The position numbers and the translations under genes were made by a program. A DNA stretch of 64,000 nucleotides from contig MU270087.1 of assembly GCA_021432635.1 (NCBI GenBank), positions 186,001 through 250,000 on the forward strand, given 5' to 3'. The notes beneath the pieces are model-generated. The model made no database searches, was not told the origin of the DNA, and saw nothing but the letters and a program-made list of their open reading frames with translations. The stretch comes from Thozetella sp. PMI_491 (lineage: Eukaryota; Ascomycota; Sordariomycetes; Chaetosphaeriales; Chaetosphaeriaceae). Positions 21,486 to 32,971 of this stretch are shown here, piece after piece; positions within the stretch are counted from its first letter, which is position 1, and each line of letters starts with the position of its first letter.

Positions 21486-22859
21486 TCATGTCGGAGGAAG
21501 CCATCCAGCGTCTTCTATAACCGCGGCTACCCATGCTCGATGTTCAGGATCGAGTATCGCATATGACTTGGACAGCAAGTGCTCGGCCCAGCCATCGAGC
21601 CAAAGCGGGACTGTCTGTTTCCTGACGAGGATGCAATAATGCACAAATATGGCCACCGCCTCTTGAGCCGGCATAGCTAGTCGGTCCATGAATCCGTCGA
21701 TGCCCGCATATACCCAGACCATGGCATCCACTAAATCCATCTTTGTTGGTGATTCGTGATATAGATGATACAGCCCTCTAAGCTCTTCGATGGCTAAAGA
21801 GTAAATCTCCCGGTCTTGCGGGTCCGCCACGCGCCGACAGATCAGCTCATGCAAATCAGTAAGCAGTTCCTGCCCACTGGATGGGGGCCATTGGTAGCCA
21901 GTTGCGGGACGCGGTCCCGGGTGCGTCATCCGATATCGCTCACCGGAGTGCTTGAACAGCGGTTCAAGGGGTCCTGCATGACACTCGTCGCGGCCTATGT
22001 GCAATAGTGACTTTGATCCGCGCAGCAAGAACAGCCAGTTGGGGAAGTTGGGCTCTCCTGCAAGAAGTGTGCCTTCTGGCTCGTCTCGTGGAGCGCCTAG
22101 GGCTAGTACTAGTTAGGATTTTGCTGGCTTCGGGGGCAACAAGGAACAAAACATGGAGTGACGGAGGGAGCGGGTAGAAAGTTTACCGAAATAGATTGTC
22201 AGAGTCGAGAAGAGGAAGAGGTTCCTGACATTATCTGTTCCGACCTCACTTTGTGACATGATTTCCATGACCTGTCGGGACGCAATGCGGTGGTGCGCCA
22301 AGGCCGTCTCGACAAAGTAGTCCCGCCGGTCACGGTTACGACTCGCCATGTGTAGGGCCGAGATCGCAAGCACCGTGCGCATGATATACTCGCAGTCCAG
22401 CCCGATGGTGACAGCCGCATCCCGCCAGACGTAGCGCAGAGTGGGGTCCCATGAAAACGTGGCGTATGTAGAAGTGGTGAAATTGTGCATCAACTCGAGG
22501 TCCTGCATGTTCAAGCCCAGGCCCTGGGCCCGCCGAGATTGTGACTTGGCTTGGAGAAAATCACACTCTACTCCATGCTTTACGCAGTTCCCGCAAGAGG
22601 GACGGGCCTCGTTGCACTGAATCATTACAGGTGCTAGTTAGCTCAGCGTCTTGATTAGAGCACGGCCCAAGAATGCCTCAGTCGTCGTGTACGTGCGGTC
22701 CGAGATGCTGAAGCAGCTTACCTTGACCTTCCTGCGCTTGCATGTCTTGCAACCAGATCTCGATTTTGCGTGCGACCGCCTAGTCGGCTGCCGTTCGAGC
22801 AATGGTGAAGGTGACGCAGGTGGCGTCTCCCGACTCGAACGGCCTGACCTAGTAGACAT
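21486..22859 (-). CDS. Zn2Cys6 transcription factor (Upc2-like class)
   Basis: Nuclear DNA-binding regulator of 396 residues. Three exons in phase: 22859-22722, 22616-22187, 22108-21486. The zinc cluster lies at residues 37-64, spaced C-x2-C-x6-C-x6-C-x2-C-x6-C, with the basic KRRKVK after the second Cys; an intron interrupts the cluster just before the third Cys, as in many of its relatives. The middle part (LELMHNFTTSTYATF, then AISALHMASRNRD) is the fungal-specific ligand-sensing region of the sterol-regulator (Upc2/Ecm22) class. I chose the ATG at 22859 because the frame further upstream has no ATG. It lies tail to tail with a P450 gene and is followed on the same strand by an RTA1 gene, so it may be a local pathway regulator; that is inference. 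Confidence 0.93.
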
Positions 22860-23709
22860 AGTCACCCGTGCGTCCAATTTAGCTGCTACAGGTTGCGGCG
22901 TGGTTTGCGTCGTAGCTTGTCGCACCGGGTACGAATTATCCGAAGCCTACCATGATCTTCCGAAGCCTACCATGATCTTGGGCTTGAGTGCCGAGGGACA
23001 ACATATAGGGCGCCGCCCGGGGGCTGTGCATTACCCTAGTCACGCTGTGGGACCTTTCGCACTTCTCTCGCATCCAGAACCGAGCCAACCCGAGCTGCGC
23101 CGCAGCTACCATTAGCTCACGTGCTACTCCATAACATAACCTTAAATTTACCTACTTAACTAGTCAGTATGGGGCCCAGATCAGGGCACTAGGTAGATGG
23201 TTGAGCACAACTCGAGCAGCGCATCGGCTCAGACCATCTTCTTGGTTGGAAGTTGCCACAAGAGGCTGCCATGTTACTGAATCGGAAAATGTCCTATCAT
23301 TAGAACTAGGTTGAAGGTATAATTTTCGTGCTGCCGTATGGTCCCGCATTGGCTCAGCATACTGAATTATTTCCCGGTGTTCGGATAGCACGGCATGTCT
23401 CGCGAGTTTCTTCTTGCGAAGGCTGCACCTGTTAGCCCGTTTATTTGGCTGGAATAGGGATCAAGGTAGAGTATAACAGCTTCTGGGCCGTAGCAGCGTC
23501 CACTACAGCAACATGTTTTACGAAACATACAATCTGCCTAGCTTTTTCTTCTCCGGCGCCTCCATGTCAGATCAATCCACAGTAACTACTGAGATAGATC
23601 TAAGCAGTCATCCCAGAAAGTAAGCCTGATATCCAGCCCCGCACGGCGTTGGGCTGAATCACTCACAGCCCTGCCCAAAGCTTGAAGGTCCAGCTCTCAA
23701 AGTTCCTTC
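22860..23709. other. Regulator promoter and RTA1 3' region
   Basis: Contains the promoter of the Zn2Cys6 gene, including a 20-bp tandem duplication at 22940-22979, and the 3' side of the RTA1 gene. No gene recognised. Confidence 0.5.
22940..22979 (+). repeat. Perfect 20-bp tandem duplication in a promoter
   Basis: The unit CCGAAGCCTACCATGATCTT occurs twice in direct succession, 80-120 bases upstream of the Zn2Cys6 gene start. It could be a duplicated regulator-binding site or simply a replication slip. Confidence 0.9.
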
Positions 23710-24743
23710 TCAGGATTTGGTGCGAGGCCTCATCATCTCAAACGACTCGGAACGAGGTTCCGCGTCTTCACCAAGCGATTTCCTCCGCGGAGAGTCTGGA
23801 TTCAGATCGTCCACATACCATACCAGCAGGATAACCATGACGCAGATCATCAGGAGCGCGTCGAACACATAGATGAATACCTCATGCGTGATGATATATC
23901 CGGTATTTCCTTGTAGGTACTCAGTGACGCGGACGATGCTCCGCACCAAGACGAGCACACTGACTGCGTAGAGCACTGACAGGTGGCGCTGCCATGAGAT
24001 TTGAGTCGGCTGGCTGGGGGTTTCTCTGATCTTTCGCCAATGGAAGAGGATGGTCGTCGCTACAAAAAAACCGAAGAAGAAGATCTGGATGAACAGGCCT
24101 GCAACTATGATGTTCCCTCCAAGCTCGTACTGGCTCAGACCACCGTTGCCGGCAGCTTGGATACCTCCGCCTCCGCCTTGGGCGATAAACGAGAGGATGT
24201 CTCCCGCGACGAAAATCTTTGTGAGCCATTTGGTCCGGATCAGGGAGAGATACTCCGAGTTGACAGCGCGAATCAGCCGCCCCAGGATCATGTAGATGGA
24301 CGCCGCATAGAAGGCAGGTGAGATGAGAATGAGAAGGGCCTGGATGATGTAGGGGTTGAGAGCTTCAGTGTCGTAGTGCGAGCTGGTTCGTGCGGCGTAA
24401 CCGATGGCCTCGCCTACGGCCGGTCAAATCAGCGGATGCCAGATGGGAGACAACGGCCGCGAACCGAAAGACACTTACATGCCCCGCCGATAGCAAACGG
24501 AATGAAGTACCACGAGCGGTGAACAACGATTCGGACGACATGGGCGATCGTGAGGAGGCAGAAGCAGGTCAGGACTATCGCAGAAGCAGCGAGTGAAGGG
24601 TCGTAGCGATATAGCTCAAAGTCTATCATCTCGGCAGCTGCATCTTGGCCTGTGGCTGCCCCCTGACCCATTGCTGCTCCTTGGCCCATGCCAGCACCGT
24701 GGCCCAAGCCCGCACCTTGGCCTATGCCCGCATCTCGATCCAT
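23710..24743 (-). CDS. RTA1-family lipid-translocating/resistance membrane protein
   Basis: Seven-span membrane protein of 322 residues in two exons, 24743-24479 and 24413-23710, in phase. The N terminus carries a Gly/Gln/Ala/Met-rich low-complexity stretch (repeats of GQGA) before the first membrane span. Family marks include EAIGYAARTS, NPYIIQALLILISPAFYAASIYMILGR (split here for length as NPYIIQALL and AFYAASIYMILGR), FVAGDILSFIAQGGGGG and the C-terminal YVFDALLMICVMVIL. RTA1 proteins (Rta1, Rsb1, Rtm1) export or flip lipids or give resistance to toxic amphiphiles. It sits between a Zn2Cys6 regulator and a CYP52-like P450, all on the minus strand, which suits export of, or self-protection from, a lipophilic product. 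That role is inference. Confidence 0.92.
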
Positions 24744-25288
24744 TGCCGCGCAGTCCGCCCGACTACTAAGAGACAGAATATCGCTGCGGTAGTAAATGGA
24801 GGGAAATGAGGAGGTGAAAAGTGGTGCCGACCTTCGGGGCGCTGTGGTGGGTGGACGAAGTTAATTTATGGCCCGGCGGGAGCGGCCCAAAGTCTCGTCT
24901 GACAGCATCCTTTTCACAGCATGCTTGTCGTTATTGCCGCAATCTTGGATTCGGATCATCGCGGCCGAACAAAGGCAAAGTTTATACGATCATGGTTTGA
25001 AGACTTATCTCATTGTTCGGTAAAACTTGCGTAACCTGAGGCGTGGATGACAAGGGCGGTCGGGTGCGTACAAAGGCATGCCAGCCTCAACGGTACCATT
25101 CCTCGCGCAGACCCACAGCCCTACAGTGAACGAAGTCCGAAAGACGCGCCGGGGCCTGTAACCGAATTTTTAGCACCAGCCAGGTTGGATGCACGCGCAT
25201 GCATAGGTACGATGCGTACGCAAGGGGAAGGGGGGAGGTAATGTGGTCATGACAGCCAGGATCGACAGCGAGCATTTGGCCAGGTCCT
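24744..25288. other. RTA1 promoter and P450 3' region
   Basis: Promoter of the RTA1 gene and 3' side of the CYP52-like gene. No gene recognised. Confidence 0.5.
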
Positions 25289-26989
25289 CTATGACAACTC
25301 TCTAGTCCGGGCTTTTACAATTACGGGCAGGCCCGCCTCCATGGGTAGCGTCAAGCTGCTCTTGCTCGTCCGCTCCTTCTCGTCAACGGGAATGAACTCA
25401 AACTGCCACGCCATGGCAGCCGTGACCTGCACGGCGATCACCTCGGCCATCTTCTTCCCCAAACACGTCCTCGGCCCACCGTTGAAGACCGGGAACTCTG
25501 ACGGACTCTTGGACAAGAGTTTACCGTCGCTGAGCCATCGCTCCGGCCGGAAGTCGTCGGCATCCTCGCCCCAGGTGATCTTGGATCGGTTCATGGCCCA
25601 CGTGCACCAGACAATGACCGAATCCTTGGGGAGATAGGTGCCATCGGGGAGCGTCGCCGACTTTAGCGTCTGTCGGAACTCGAAGGGGATGGGAGGGTAG
25701 ATGCGGAGGGCCTCGTAGAAGACGGCCATGGTGTAAGGCATGGCAGACGGGGTGAAGAGCGTGTAGTCCATATCCCCGGCCGACACGACGCCGCTGGCGC
25801 GCAGGAGCTGCTCGACTTCCTTGCGAATCCGGGCGGCTACGAACCGGTGCCTCATGAGCAGGTAGAAGGTCCACGTCAAAGCCTGCGCCACCGTGTCGCG
25901 GCCGGCCGACAGGTAGTTTAGCGCGGCATCGGCGATGTTGTCCTCGTCGGCAATCACATCCATCAGCGACTGGACGAGCGACCCAGATATCTGGTCAACC
26001 TCGTCCTCGCCGGCTACATCATGGCCCTTTTGTCTATCCTTCGTCGCACTCTCGACGATACGCTTGCCAAAGGACTTGACGACGCCTAGAGAGGCCCTGA
26101 ATTTAGCGCCCAGAAAGATCTCGGTCAGGAAAAAGAGCGGGTTCTGGAACCGCTCGGCGGTTGCGCCGGAGGCATACTCGAACGCGACGGTGAAGTCGTC
26201 GTCGGCATGCATCTCCATCTGGGCATGGTTAGTGTGTTCGGGGACGCGGCTAGAGGAAGACCAACATTGTAGGCCATCTTGCCCATCAGCTGCGACGTGA
26301 TCTCGTGGAAGACGTGCTGCAGGTCTACCACAGTCCCGCCCGCACGCTGCTGCAGATAGCCGATACTCTCGGCCAGGTACTTGGGCAGGACAACATCTGT
26401 AAGAACGCGCATGTTGGCGGTGCTCAGGAAATGGAGCCCAGCCTTGCGCTGGATCTTCCAGTAGTCGCCGTCGGCGTTGATGATACCATTGCCTAGGGAT
26501 TCCGGCGGTCAGCGACGAGAGAAAGGGTATAGAGGGCGCTCATGGGGGTTGCTTACCGAAGAGATCCCACGCTCTCTGCTTGACAAAGTCCCCTTTGCTG
26601 AAGACACCCTCATTCTTAAAGACATAGTCTATGTTGCGGGGATCGTTGATCAAAACCCCCGGAGGGAGCGAGGGAACGGTCAAGGCCAGGGACTCATAGC
26701 CGTATCTGCGCTCGCACTTGACGAACCACGAGAACAGCTTCTGGCGCGACTGGAGGAAGTGAATTCCGTTTCCCACCAGGGGCCAGGTGTTCGGAGGTTG
26801 CCTATCCCCCCTCGGCATTAGCGAGCCGTCCCGGGCGAAAGGACACCGGCGTGGGGGCCGCGGGGCCACGTCCTACCTGAGTGGTTTGCCGTCACGGCGG
26901 AGCGTCTTCTCCGCGCCGAAAATCCGCCACAGGATCAGGATTAGGGCAATGCCGGCGCCGTACAGCGCCGTCTTCTCCACCGTGCCCAT
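25289..26989 (-). CDS. Cytochrome P450, CYP52-like fatty acid/alkane hydroxylase clan
   Basis: ER-anchored P450 of 504 residues. Four exons in phase: 26989-26877, 26801-26557, 26492-26266, 26218-25289. The N-terminal anchor is LYGAGIALILILWRIF, followed by the proline hinge QPPNTWPLVGNG. The I-helix reads LSAGRDTVAQALTW (classical AGRDT), the K-helix ExxR is EALR, the region FRPERW is present, and the haem loop is FNGGPRTCLGKKMA with Cys447. The AGRDT and GGPRTCLGK motifs are those of the CYP52/CYP86-like clan, which hydroxylates terminal carbons of fatty acids or alkanes. Exon 3 ends with a less usual GTTGGT donor, but the next exon rejoins the expected YN-MEMHADDDFTVAF sequence. It follows the RTA1 gene on the same strand. 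Confidence 0.93.
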
Positions 26990-27433
26990 GGTTTAGGAGA
27001 TTGAGTATGCCTCTTTCTCGCATGCAGAACCCGTCGGGCCCGGGATGGAGGCTGGATATAGAGCAGAGCAATTGCAATTGGAATTGAGGCGGCCGCCGAC
27101 GGGCGGTCGGCCAAAAACACGTATGCGTGTGTGCGTGCGGATGTGTTCGTCCGACGGCGGAATTCGTTTCACCGCGCCATGGTACGAGTACGACAGCCGC
27201 CGCCCAGAAATAATGGAGCCAAGCAGTGGCTAAGCACCCGGGGCTGCGGCAGAGATTTTTAAACTGCGGCACTCGCTTGCTGCAGGTCGGCACGTGACAA
27301 GGGTGCGAGGTCTTTACCAACTACCGACTTGGGAAATAAATATTATGCAGACCCACGACCTGTGAGACACGAGGAACAGCGGTGGACATGTGTGAGGAAG
27401 TGACAAGTTCGAATTAATTTTTGTGTGCTGGCG
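26990..27433. other. P450 promoter region
   Basis: Promoter of the CYP52-like gene and 3' side of the 2EXR gene. A short GTGTGTGCGTGCGG stretch occurs at about 27127-27143. No gene recognised. Confidence 0.45.
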
Positions 27434-28375
27434 TCATGATAATACCTCGACCGCAAGGATGCGCATCGGTCTAGCGAATATGCCTCCCATAGACTCGGCC
27501 AATTCCTCAGGCGAGCCCCAAAGGTCGAATGGGTTCGCGGCCGGCGGACGCGACCAAGCATCATCCCCTTGGATAACCTCTACGTACCTGCGGTCGTGTC
27601 CATAGAAGACTGCGCGGCCTGGGAACGGCTCGGCTCTCGCCCCCGGCCCCACCCAACGGCCGCGTGTCGGCCGCAGGGTGTAATCGATCAACCAGAGCGC
27701 CGCTTCCGAGCGGCCGTACTTTCTCAGCGCAAAATTCAGCCAGTGGAGGCTCGGCGAACTGCCGCAGATGGTAAGACCGGAGAACCCGCTGCTGCTAAAC
27801 TCGATGGCAATGTTTTGAAAGTCTTGAAAGTTCTGCAAAGGTATCCACGCTAGAGCCGTCTTGGAAATAGGCGCATATGTCAGCTCGGGCTGGATGCAGA
27901 GCAGGTCGCGGGCCGGGTCGACGGTGAGAAACCGGTCATGGATCAGACCCTTGCTGCAGGCAAGGGTCGGCCGCGGTAAGGCTCTTGGGCCGGTGGGCGT
28001 AGTCTCTGGCGCGGCTTCTTCAGCGTCTCTCTCGGGGCGCCGGCCGAGGCGGTGGTATCGCCGCATGGCGTCGCGCGATTCGCGGCACGCCGTCCACAGC
28101 CCGGAATCGAGGAGGTAGGCGGAGGGGTTGCCATCTGTCCAGGAATAACTTCCGAATGCAGTCGAGGAGAATTGCGGGCAGGAGAGCTGCAACTTCCAAT
28201 TCTGGTAGCGAGACGCCCAGTTGGCGAGCACTTGGGTACGCATCGACTCTTTCCCGTCGTAGCACAAGGTGAAGAAGTGGGCGGACGGCCGGTCAGGCCG
28301 GATAGCGCTCTCCCAGATTAGATCTCGGAGCTCCTTGGGGAGATTCGGGAAGAGGTGAAACTCGGCCAGCTCCAT
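27434..28375 (-). CDS. 2EXR-domain protein
   Basis: A single-exon reading frame of 313 residues from the ATG at 28375; an in-frame upstream ATG at 28549 would add 58 residues with no family features. The N terminus FHLFPNLPKELRDLIWESA is the 2EXR signature (F-box-like fold, expanded in Pezizomycotina), followed by WTACRESRDAMRRY, the second conserved part of this family. Molecular function is unknown; some members may act in protein-protein contacts like F-box proteins. It lies on the minus strand between the CYP52-like P450 and the UstYa gene. Confidence 0.8.
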   Translation of the reverse strand: MELAEFHLFPNLPKELRDLIWESAIRPDRPSAHFFTLCYDGKESMRTQVLANWASRYQNWKLQLSCPQFSSTAFGSYSWTDGNPSAYLLDSGLWTACRESRDAMRRYHRLGRRPERDAEEAAPETTPTGPRALPRPTLACSKGLIHDRFLTVDPARDLLCIQPELTYAPISKTALAWIPLQNFQDFQNIAIEFSSSGFSGLTICGSSPSLHWLNFALRKYGRSEAALWLIDYTLRPTRGRWVGPGARAEPFPGRAVFYGHDRRYVEVIQGDDAWSRPPAANPFDLWGSPEELAESMGGIFARPMRILAVEVLS

Positions 28376-29196
28376 TGCAGCCGGGCTTTGTCTATGGTCT
28401 GCTGCAGATTGTCGAAAATGTTGTCCTCGGCCCCAGGCCGCCAAAACTGCACAATTATCGACGACGAGGTTTGGCGGGGCTGCGGCTGAGGGCGCGCGGC
28501 GTAACACAAAGCGACGGTGACGAAAGGGACGAAATGTTGATGTACGCACACATCATGATCACAGCCCAAGCCCGAGGGCTGACTAAGGATAGACGATCAC
28601 TAGGCAGCCAAGTAGCCGCAGCTCGTAAGAAGAAGCTTACTACCATTTCGGGGTATAAAAGCCCAGGCTATCCCTGCATGAGGCAATGCACTGCCGGAGC
28701 AGTTTCGGAGAAGGATTTCTGGCGGCCAGCCAAGTCGTCGGGTCCGGGCCTCACGGTCCCACAACCGAAGTGAGCGTATTCGTGTCCCTGTGGCTCCGCC
28801 TCGCCGCACGCGGACCCGGGCTGAAATGGTCGTTGTGCTTTCTACCCATCCTCACAGCCTTGAGAGGAATTGCTCTAGCACATTACTTCTTGCATGAAGT
28901 CATTGATCCCTGTATATGACCACAGTGTAGACAAACCCATTAGCATTGGGTATATGACAGGAGAATGCCTCGCTGCCCATTGTATGAGGCCGAGAGAAAC
29001 CCTGAAGCAACTCCTACAAGATATCATTATGAATATTACAATGAACCTTCAGTCTTTTTGACTCGTCATATGTTCCCTGTTAGCCGGGTAAATGCTCAAT
29101 GGTAGCCCGGCTCTGGTGAATAGCATCGTGGTGATACCTAATTACCTTTGAGCCCCGACACTGCAAATATAAAAGATTCAACTCCGGCGTTAAACC
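28376..29196. other. Intergenic region
   Basis: Holds the 2EXR promoter and the UstYa 3' side. AT-rich from about 28900. No gene recognised. Confidence 0.5.
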
Positions 29197-30375
29197 TCAC
29201 TGGCTGTCGCCAAACTTGTTCTCATCGCCATACTTTTTCGCGCGCCACGCCTTGGCATGTTCGAGGACCGACTGGTCTCTCTCAACATAGCCTTCACGTC
29301 CCGGTTCTCGCGACGTCACAAAGTCGCGGAGAAAGCTGAAGGATCGACACGTGTGCACTTGGTCCGAGTCGATGTAATTGTGGTGAAGACCTGGCCAATA
29401 TCGCGTTGGGATCAGGGTCGTGCTGCCGTAGCATTGGATTGTCTGACGGAGCGCATCCAGGCAGTGCTCTAATTGGAAATGCATGTGAGCTAAGTCTTGC
29501 CCGGTCTGTCCTCCGAGGTGCCTCCTTGGATCTGCGGACGCTTACCTAGGTGGAACGGTCCGTGTGGGTGCTTGGCATGATAATAATCGGGATAGAGCGA
29601 CTTTCGGAGCGCGTTCTACGGATTTTTGGGTCAGCCGTCTAATTCCCGCCCGTGTAAATCGGCTTCATGATGGGTGGGGAGCTTTACCACACAGTGAAGA
29701 GTATGGAACACTTCGAGGCTGTTTCTATTAGCAAATCCCTCGCCGTTGCCAGCTGGATTGAGGGCGCTTACCCGGCACTGTACCCGCCGAACCTCTTTTC
29801 CACATAGGCATACCGATCCTCTCCCCAGGCTCTCGTTGCCTCTTCGTCGGAGATGGAGAAATATCGGCTTCCGATAAGCCGTGCCCAGTTGTCGTCAACC
29901 TCGGGACTTGGTGGACCAAATAGCACCATGTTCTCCGGCCAGGGTGCATCCTCGTCCATGGGGTCAAGCCATCCGGTCCCATTCGAAGTGAAATGAGGAC
30001 TCCCCTTAAAACGAACTTGCTCTAGAGGTATCTGGGAAGCTGGGACTAAGACAACGTGAGTTCGTCACCCCGTATAGCGCTATAGTTGGGAGGCTTACTC
30101 ATGTCTGAGTCGAAGCCATCTTCGTATGATCCATAGCGGCCAGTAGAATGGTCTCTTTCAAGTAGGAGAAAGGCGGACAATGAAGCAAAAAAGATAGCTA
30201 GGAACCACGGGAGTATCGACCACAGCCGTTCAAGAAGTGGCCAATATTTTCTGCGAGCAAAGCGAGGGACTACGTCCTCCGGCGCCAGAGACGGCTCCAG
30301 AAACCGCTGCAGCTCTCCTTTCTCCGAGTCCGAATCGTCAATGGCGGCGTAAGCCACGTGTGAAGTCATCGGCAC
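29197..30375 (-). CDS. UstYa-family (DUF3328) peptide-modifying oxidase
   Basis: Five exons in phase: 30375-30099, 30045-29772, 29724-29688, 29615-29546, 29468-29197, giving 309 residues. A short acidic cytosolic N terminus is followed by one membrane span (WSILPWFLAIFFASLSAFLL). The lumenal part has FTSNGTGWLDPMDED and both hallmark metal-binding motifs: HTLHC (about 191-195, in EVFHTLHC) and HLEHC (about 218-222). The family marker HTCRSFSFLRDF is near the end. The second motif appears only when the last exon begins at 29468; an earlier acceptor would destroy it. UstYa proteins act in ustiloxin, phomopsin, asperipin and cyclochlorotine pathways on ribosomal or non-ribosomal peptides. A small secreted peptide gene lies 2.6 kb away. 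Family call strong; substrate unknown. Confidence 0.93.
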
Positions 30376-32971
30376 GACGAAGCAGCAGCGCGTCGCTGCT
30401 GCTACTCGGTAGATGTCGCCAAGAAAGCCGCTCAGGGCTCAGGGCACCAAGTTTCTCGCAGGAAAGATAAGGAGGATAACTAGGGGGAACAAAAATTACG
30501 TGTAGAAATAGGGACGTGCTGTCGGATTTTGGGGAGTGGCCCACAAGGAGCTGATAGTAGGGGGCGTAAAACTGTTCGCAGGAGCGGGACTTTTGCCCTT
30601 GACTACTTCGGTATACAATACTCCCCTAGTTCAAAATTAGCTCGCAGCTAGGAGCAAGGTTCCCATAAAACTTTCGAAAACATAGATTTTTGACGATAAA
30701 GCAAAGCAAAAAGCAAAGAATAAACACGAGAAACCTTTTATGGTAAAGGATCATATACTTGCCAAGGTTCTTGATGAGTTTTATCAGTCTTTTTTGCGTC
30801 CTGTTGTAGTCAATCATTTCGTGCGACCCATGTCCCTTAAGGAGCGCACTTGCAACCAAGCCAGGGGTGTAATCCTTATTATAGATGAGATGGCGACGAA
30901 GGTCCACAGGGAGCACGTGTCCTAGTCCTTAGAAGACGGCTAGATTCAACACGTGCTGATGCTAGGATGTAACCCCACGTCTTTAATATTAGAGTGTGAT
31001 AGGAATTAACAGATTCGGAGTTGACTTCTCTCGAGATGGCTGCTAGAGAACTTCCCCGCTGTGAAGCTGTAGTCGTGATAACGAGAAACAATCTCGTCAT
31101 AGGGCGTAGATAGTCCACGGGATCTATTCCCGCATGGAGGCGTCGTTAGCCGAGGAATTTCAACAATATCGCTTGCTTGACTTGCCTAGTTGGGACTCGC
31201 GAGAGGGGCTTCCGGGAGGAGAATCCGTCATGGCTTTTCGGTAGATGAGACGGTGTGGCACGATGTGCACGAAGTCTCACGAATTCGTGCTGAATGTTTC
31301 CAAATTAGAGACTCGGCGCATTGAGGAAGCTATCCCCCACGCGCAAAGTACCATATACTCCTGAACACTCAGGCCGGTCAAGGAAGGACTTAGATGGAGG
31401 TTGTAAGGCATGGGATCTTGGCAATCTACAGTTAGTGGTTCTGGGTATCTTGGCAAATGCAGGAATATGTTGACATCTCTGGTGCTTCCGCATGATTGGC
31501 TCGCCACAGAGCAAGATTCGACGTGCCACAAGATGTCTCCCAAGTTGTCATGTCCATCTCTTACTCGGACTGAGGCCGGTTCGCCTAACTCCGTGGCGCA
31601 ACCAACATGCACGGTCAGCAGCATCGTTGCCGGCATAGGTTTGCCCGACAAGTTCGGGAAGCCTCGTCCTGGTCAGAGTGCGATCTGTACGTTGGCCGCG
31701 AGCATCGAGAGCCGAGTTGCTAAGGTTGCATAGAAGACAGTGCGGTAGCAAGGCGTGGAACAAGTTCGAGGTTCTTGGCACACAGTGAAACACCTGGGAT
31801 GCACGAATCTGATAACCAGGCCAAAGATTTTATGGATTCCTCAACTCGACCTCGGCAATCGTCAAGTGGCCATCGTTGTTCAGAATCTTTCATGTGCCTC
31901 CAGTCAAGTATAGGACGCCCAGTATCAACCCCTCAGTTTGTTTTCAGTTCGCGCATGTACGAGCCAAGCCAATATTGACTGCACGGCCTGAAGAGGCACC
32001 AAAGGTGCGGCGTGTCGATCTCTTACATTTGAGCTAGTCACATGTAATATCCCGGGGCTCCAAAGCCTCGGCTATCATGAGCATGAGAGCCATGTAGTAA
32101 GCGAGTCGGTCTGGACCGCCGCTCGGATTCTGCGGTGAGACGTGCTGCGTAGTTCGCAGAGCGGCTGCGGTCCGTATGCGGGAGAGCTACTGCACACCGG
32201 CTGGAATGCCTGCTCCGGGCCCTGTGACTGGTCGGCTTTTCCAGGAATAGTTCCCAGGGATGCACAACGAGTTGCCAGCGCCAAGATCTGCGAGGCTGCT
32301 TCAGCCAATTGGCAGCCCTCGCCGCCCGTCAACTCGAGCTCTGTGTGAGGTAAGAACCCCCAATCGACAAGATTATGCCATCGTGGTGCATATTGAAGAT
32401 GCCGAGAGAGCCCCGATTCTCCCCCTCCGTCTCCGCCGTATATATGGAAAAGCGGAAGGTGATGGCCTCGCTCGCGCTCTCCCACGCCGATGTGGGAGAC
32501 GGCCAGCACGCCAAGACGGAAGCGAGGTGCCAGCCAGTAAGCTACGGGTCGGATCAACGCACCTGCATCCGCAGGAGACGCAAAACAGCAACCAGCTCGG
32601 GGCTCTTGTGTATTTGCTTGGCGCTTCATTTTCACGGTTCGCGCGGGGGTCAGGACGCCTCTTACAGCATCACCCCGCTGGATCGTGCATCCTTAACAGT
32701 CACGGAGTCGACATCGCTGAGTAGGCCAAGCTCTGTCACAAAGTACAGGATACCTTCGAGGGACGAGGGAAGGGGGGCGAGCGAGGAAGTGTGAAGTCTT
32801 TGAGGTGAAGACGGTATCCATGAGCTCCAAGACGCTCAAGTATATGTCTGCGCTGGATTCCTCGCGGAAGAAGCGTCGATGGATCATTCTCATCAACGGA
32901 GCAGCCAGAAGAGCCAACTTGATCATATTTGAGCCCAAAAATTCTAGTTTTCAGACCATATCTTGCCGACA
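30376..32971. other. Gene-poor stretch between UstYa and peptide genes
   Basis: About 2.6 kb. The first 250 bases are the UstYa promoter. Around 30630-30760 the sequence is AT-rich with hydrophobic noise frames. Open frames at 31651-31277 (-), 32635-32075 (-) and 32938-32693 (-) show no family I recognise and no consistent splice links, so I call none of them. They could be a decayed gene on the minus strand. Confidence 0.45.

Noticed and set aside
29469-29545. Earlier acceptor (CTTAG before CTCACATG) for the last UstYa exon
   Set aside because: It keeps frame but yields HFQLEHC, which breaks the second HxxHC motif; the acceptor at 29469 gives HLEHC and fits the family.
32075-32635. 186-codon frame on the minus strand near the peptide gene
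   Set aside because: No family recognised and no linked exons with matching phase; noted only as a possible decayed gene.
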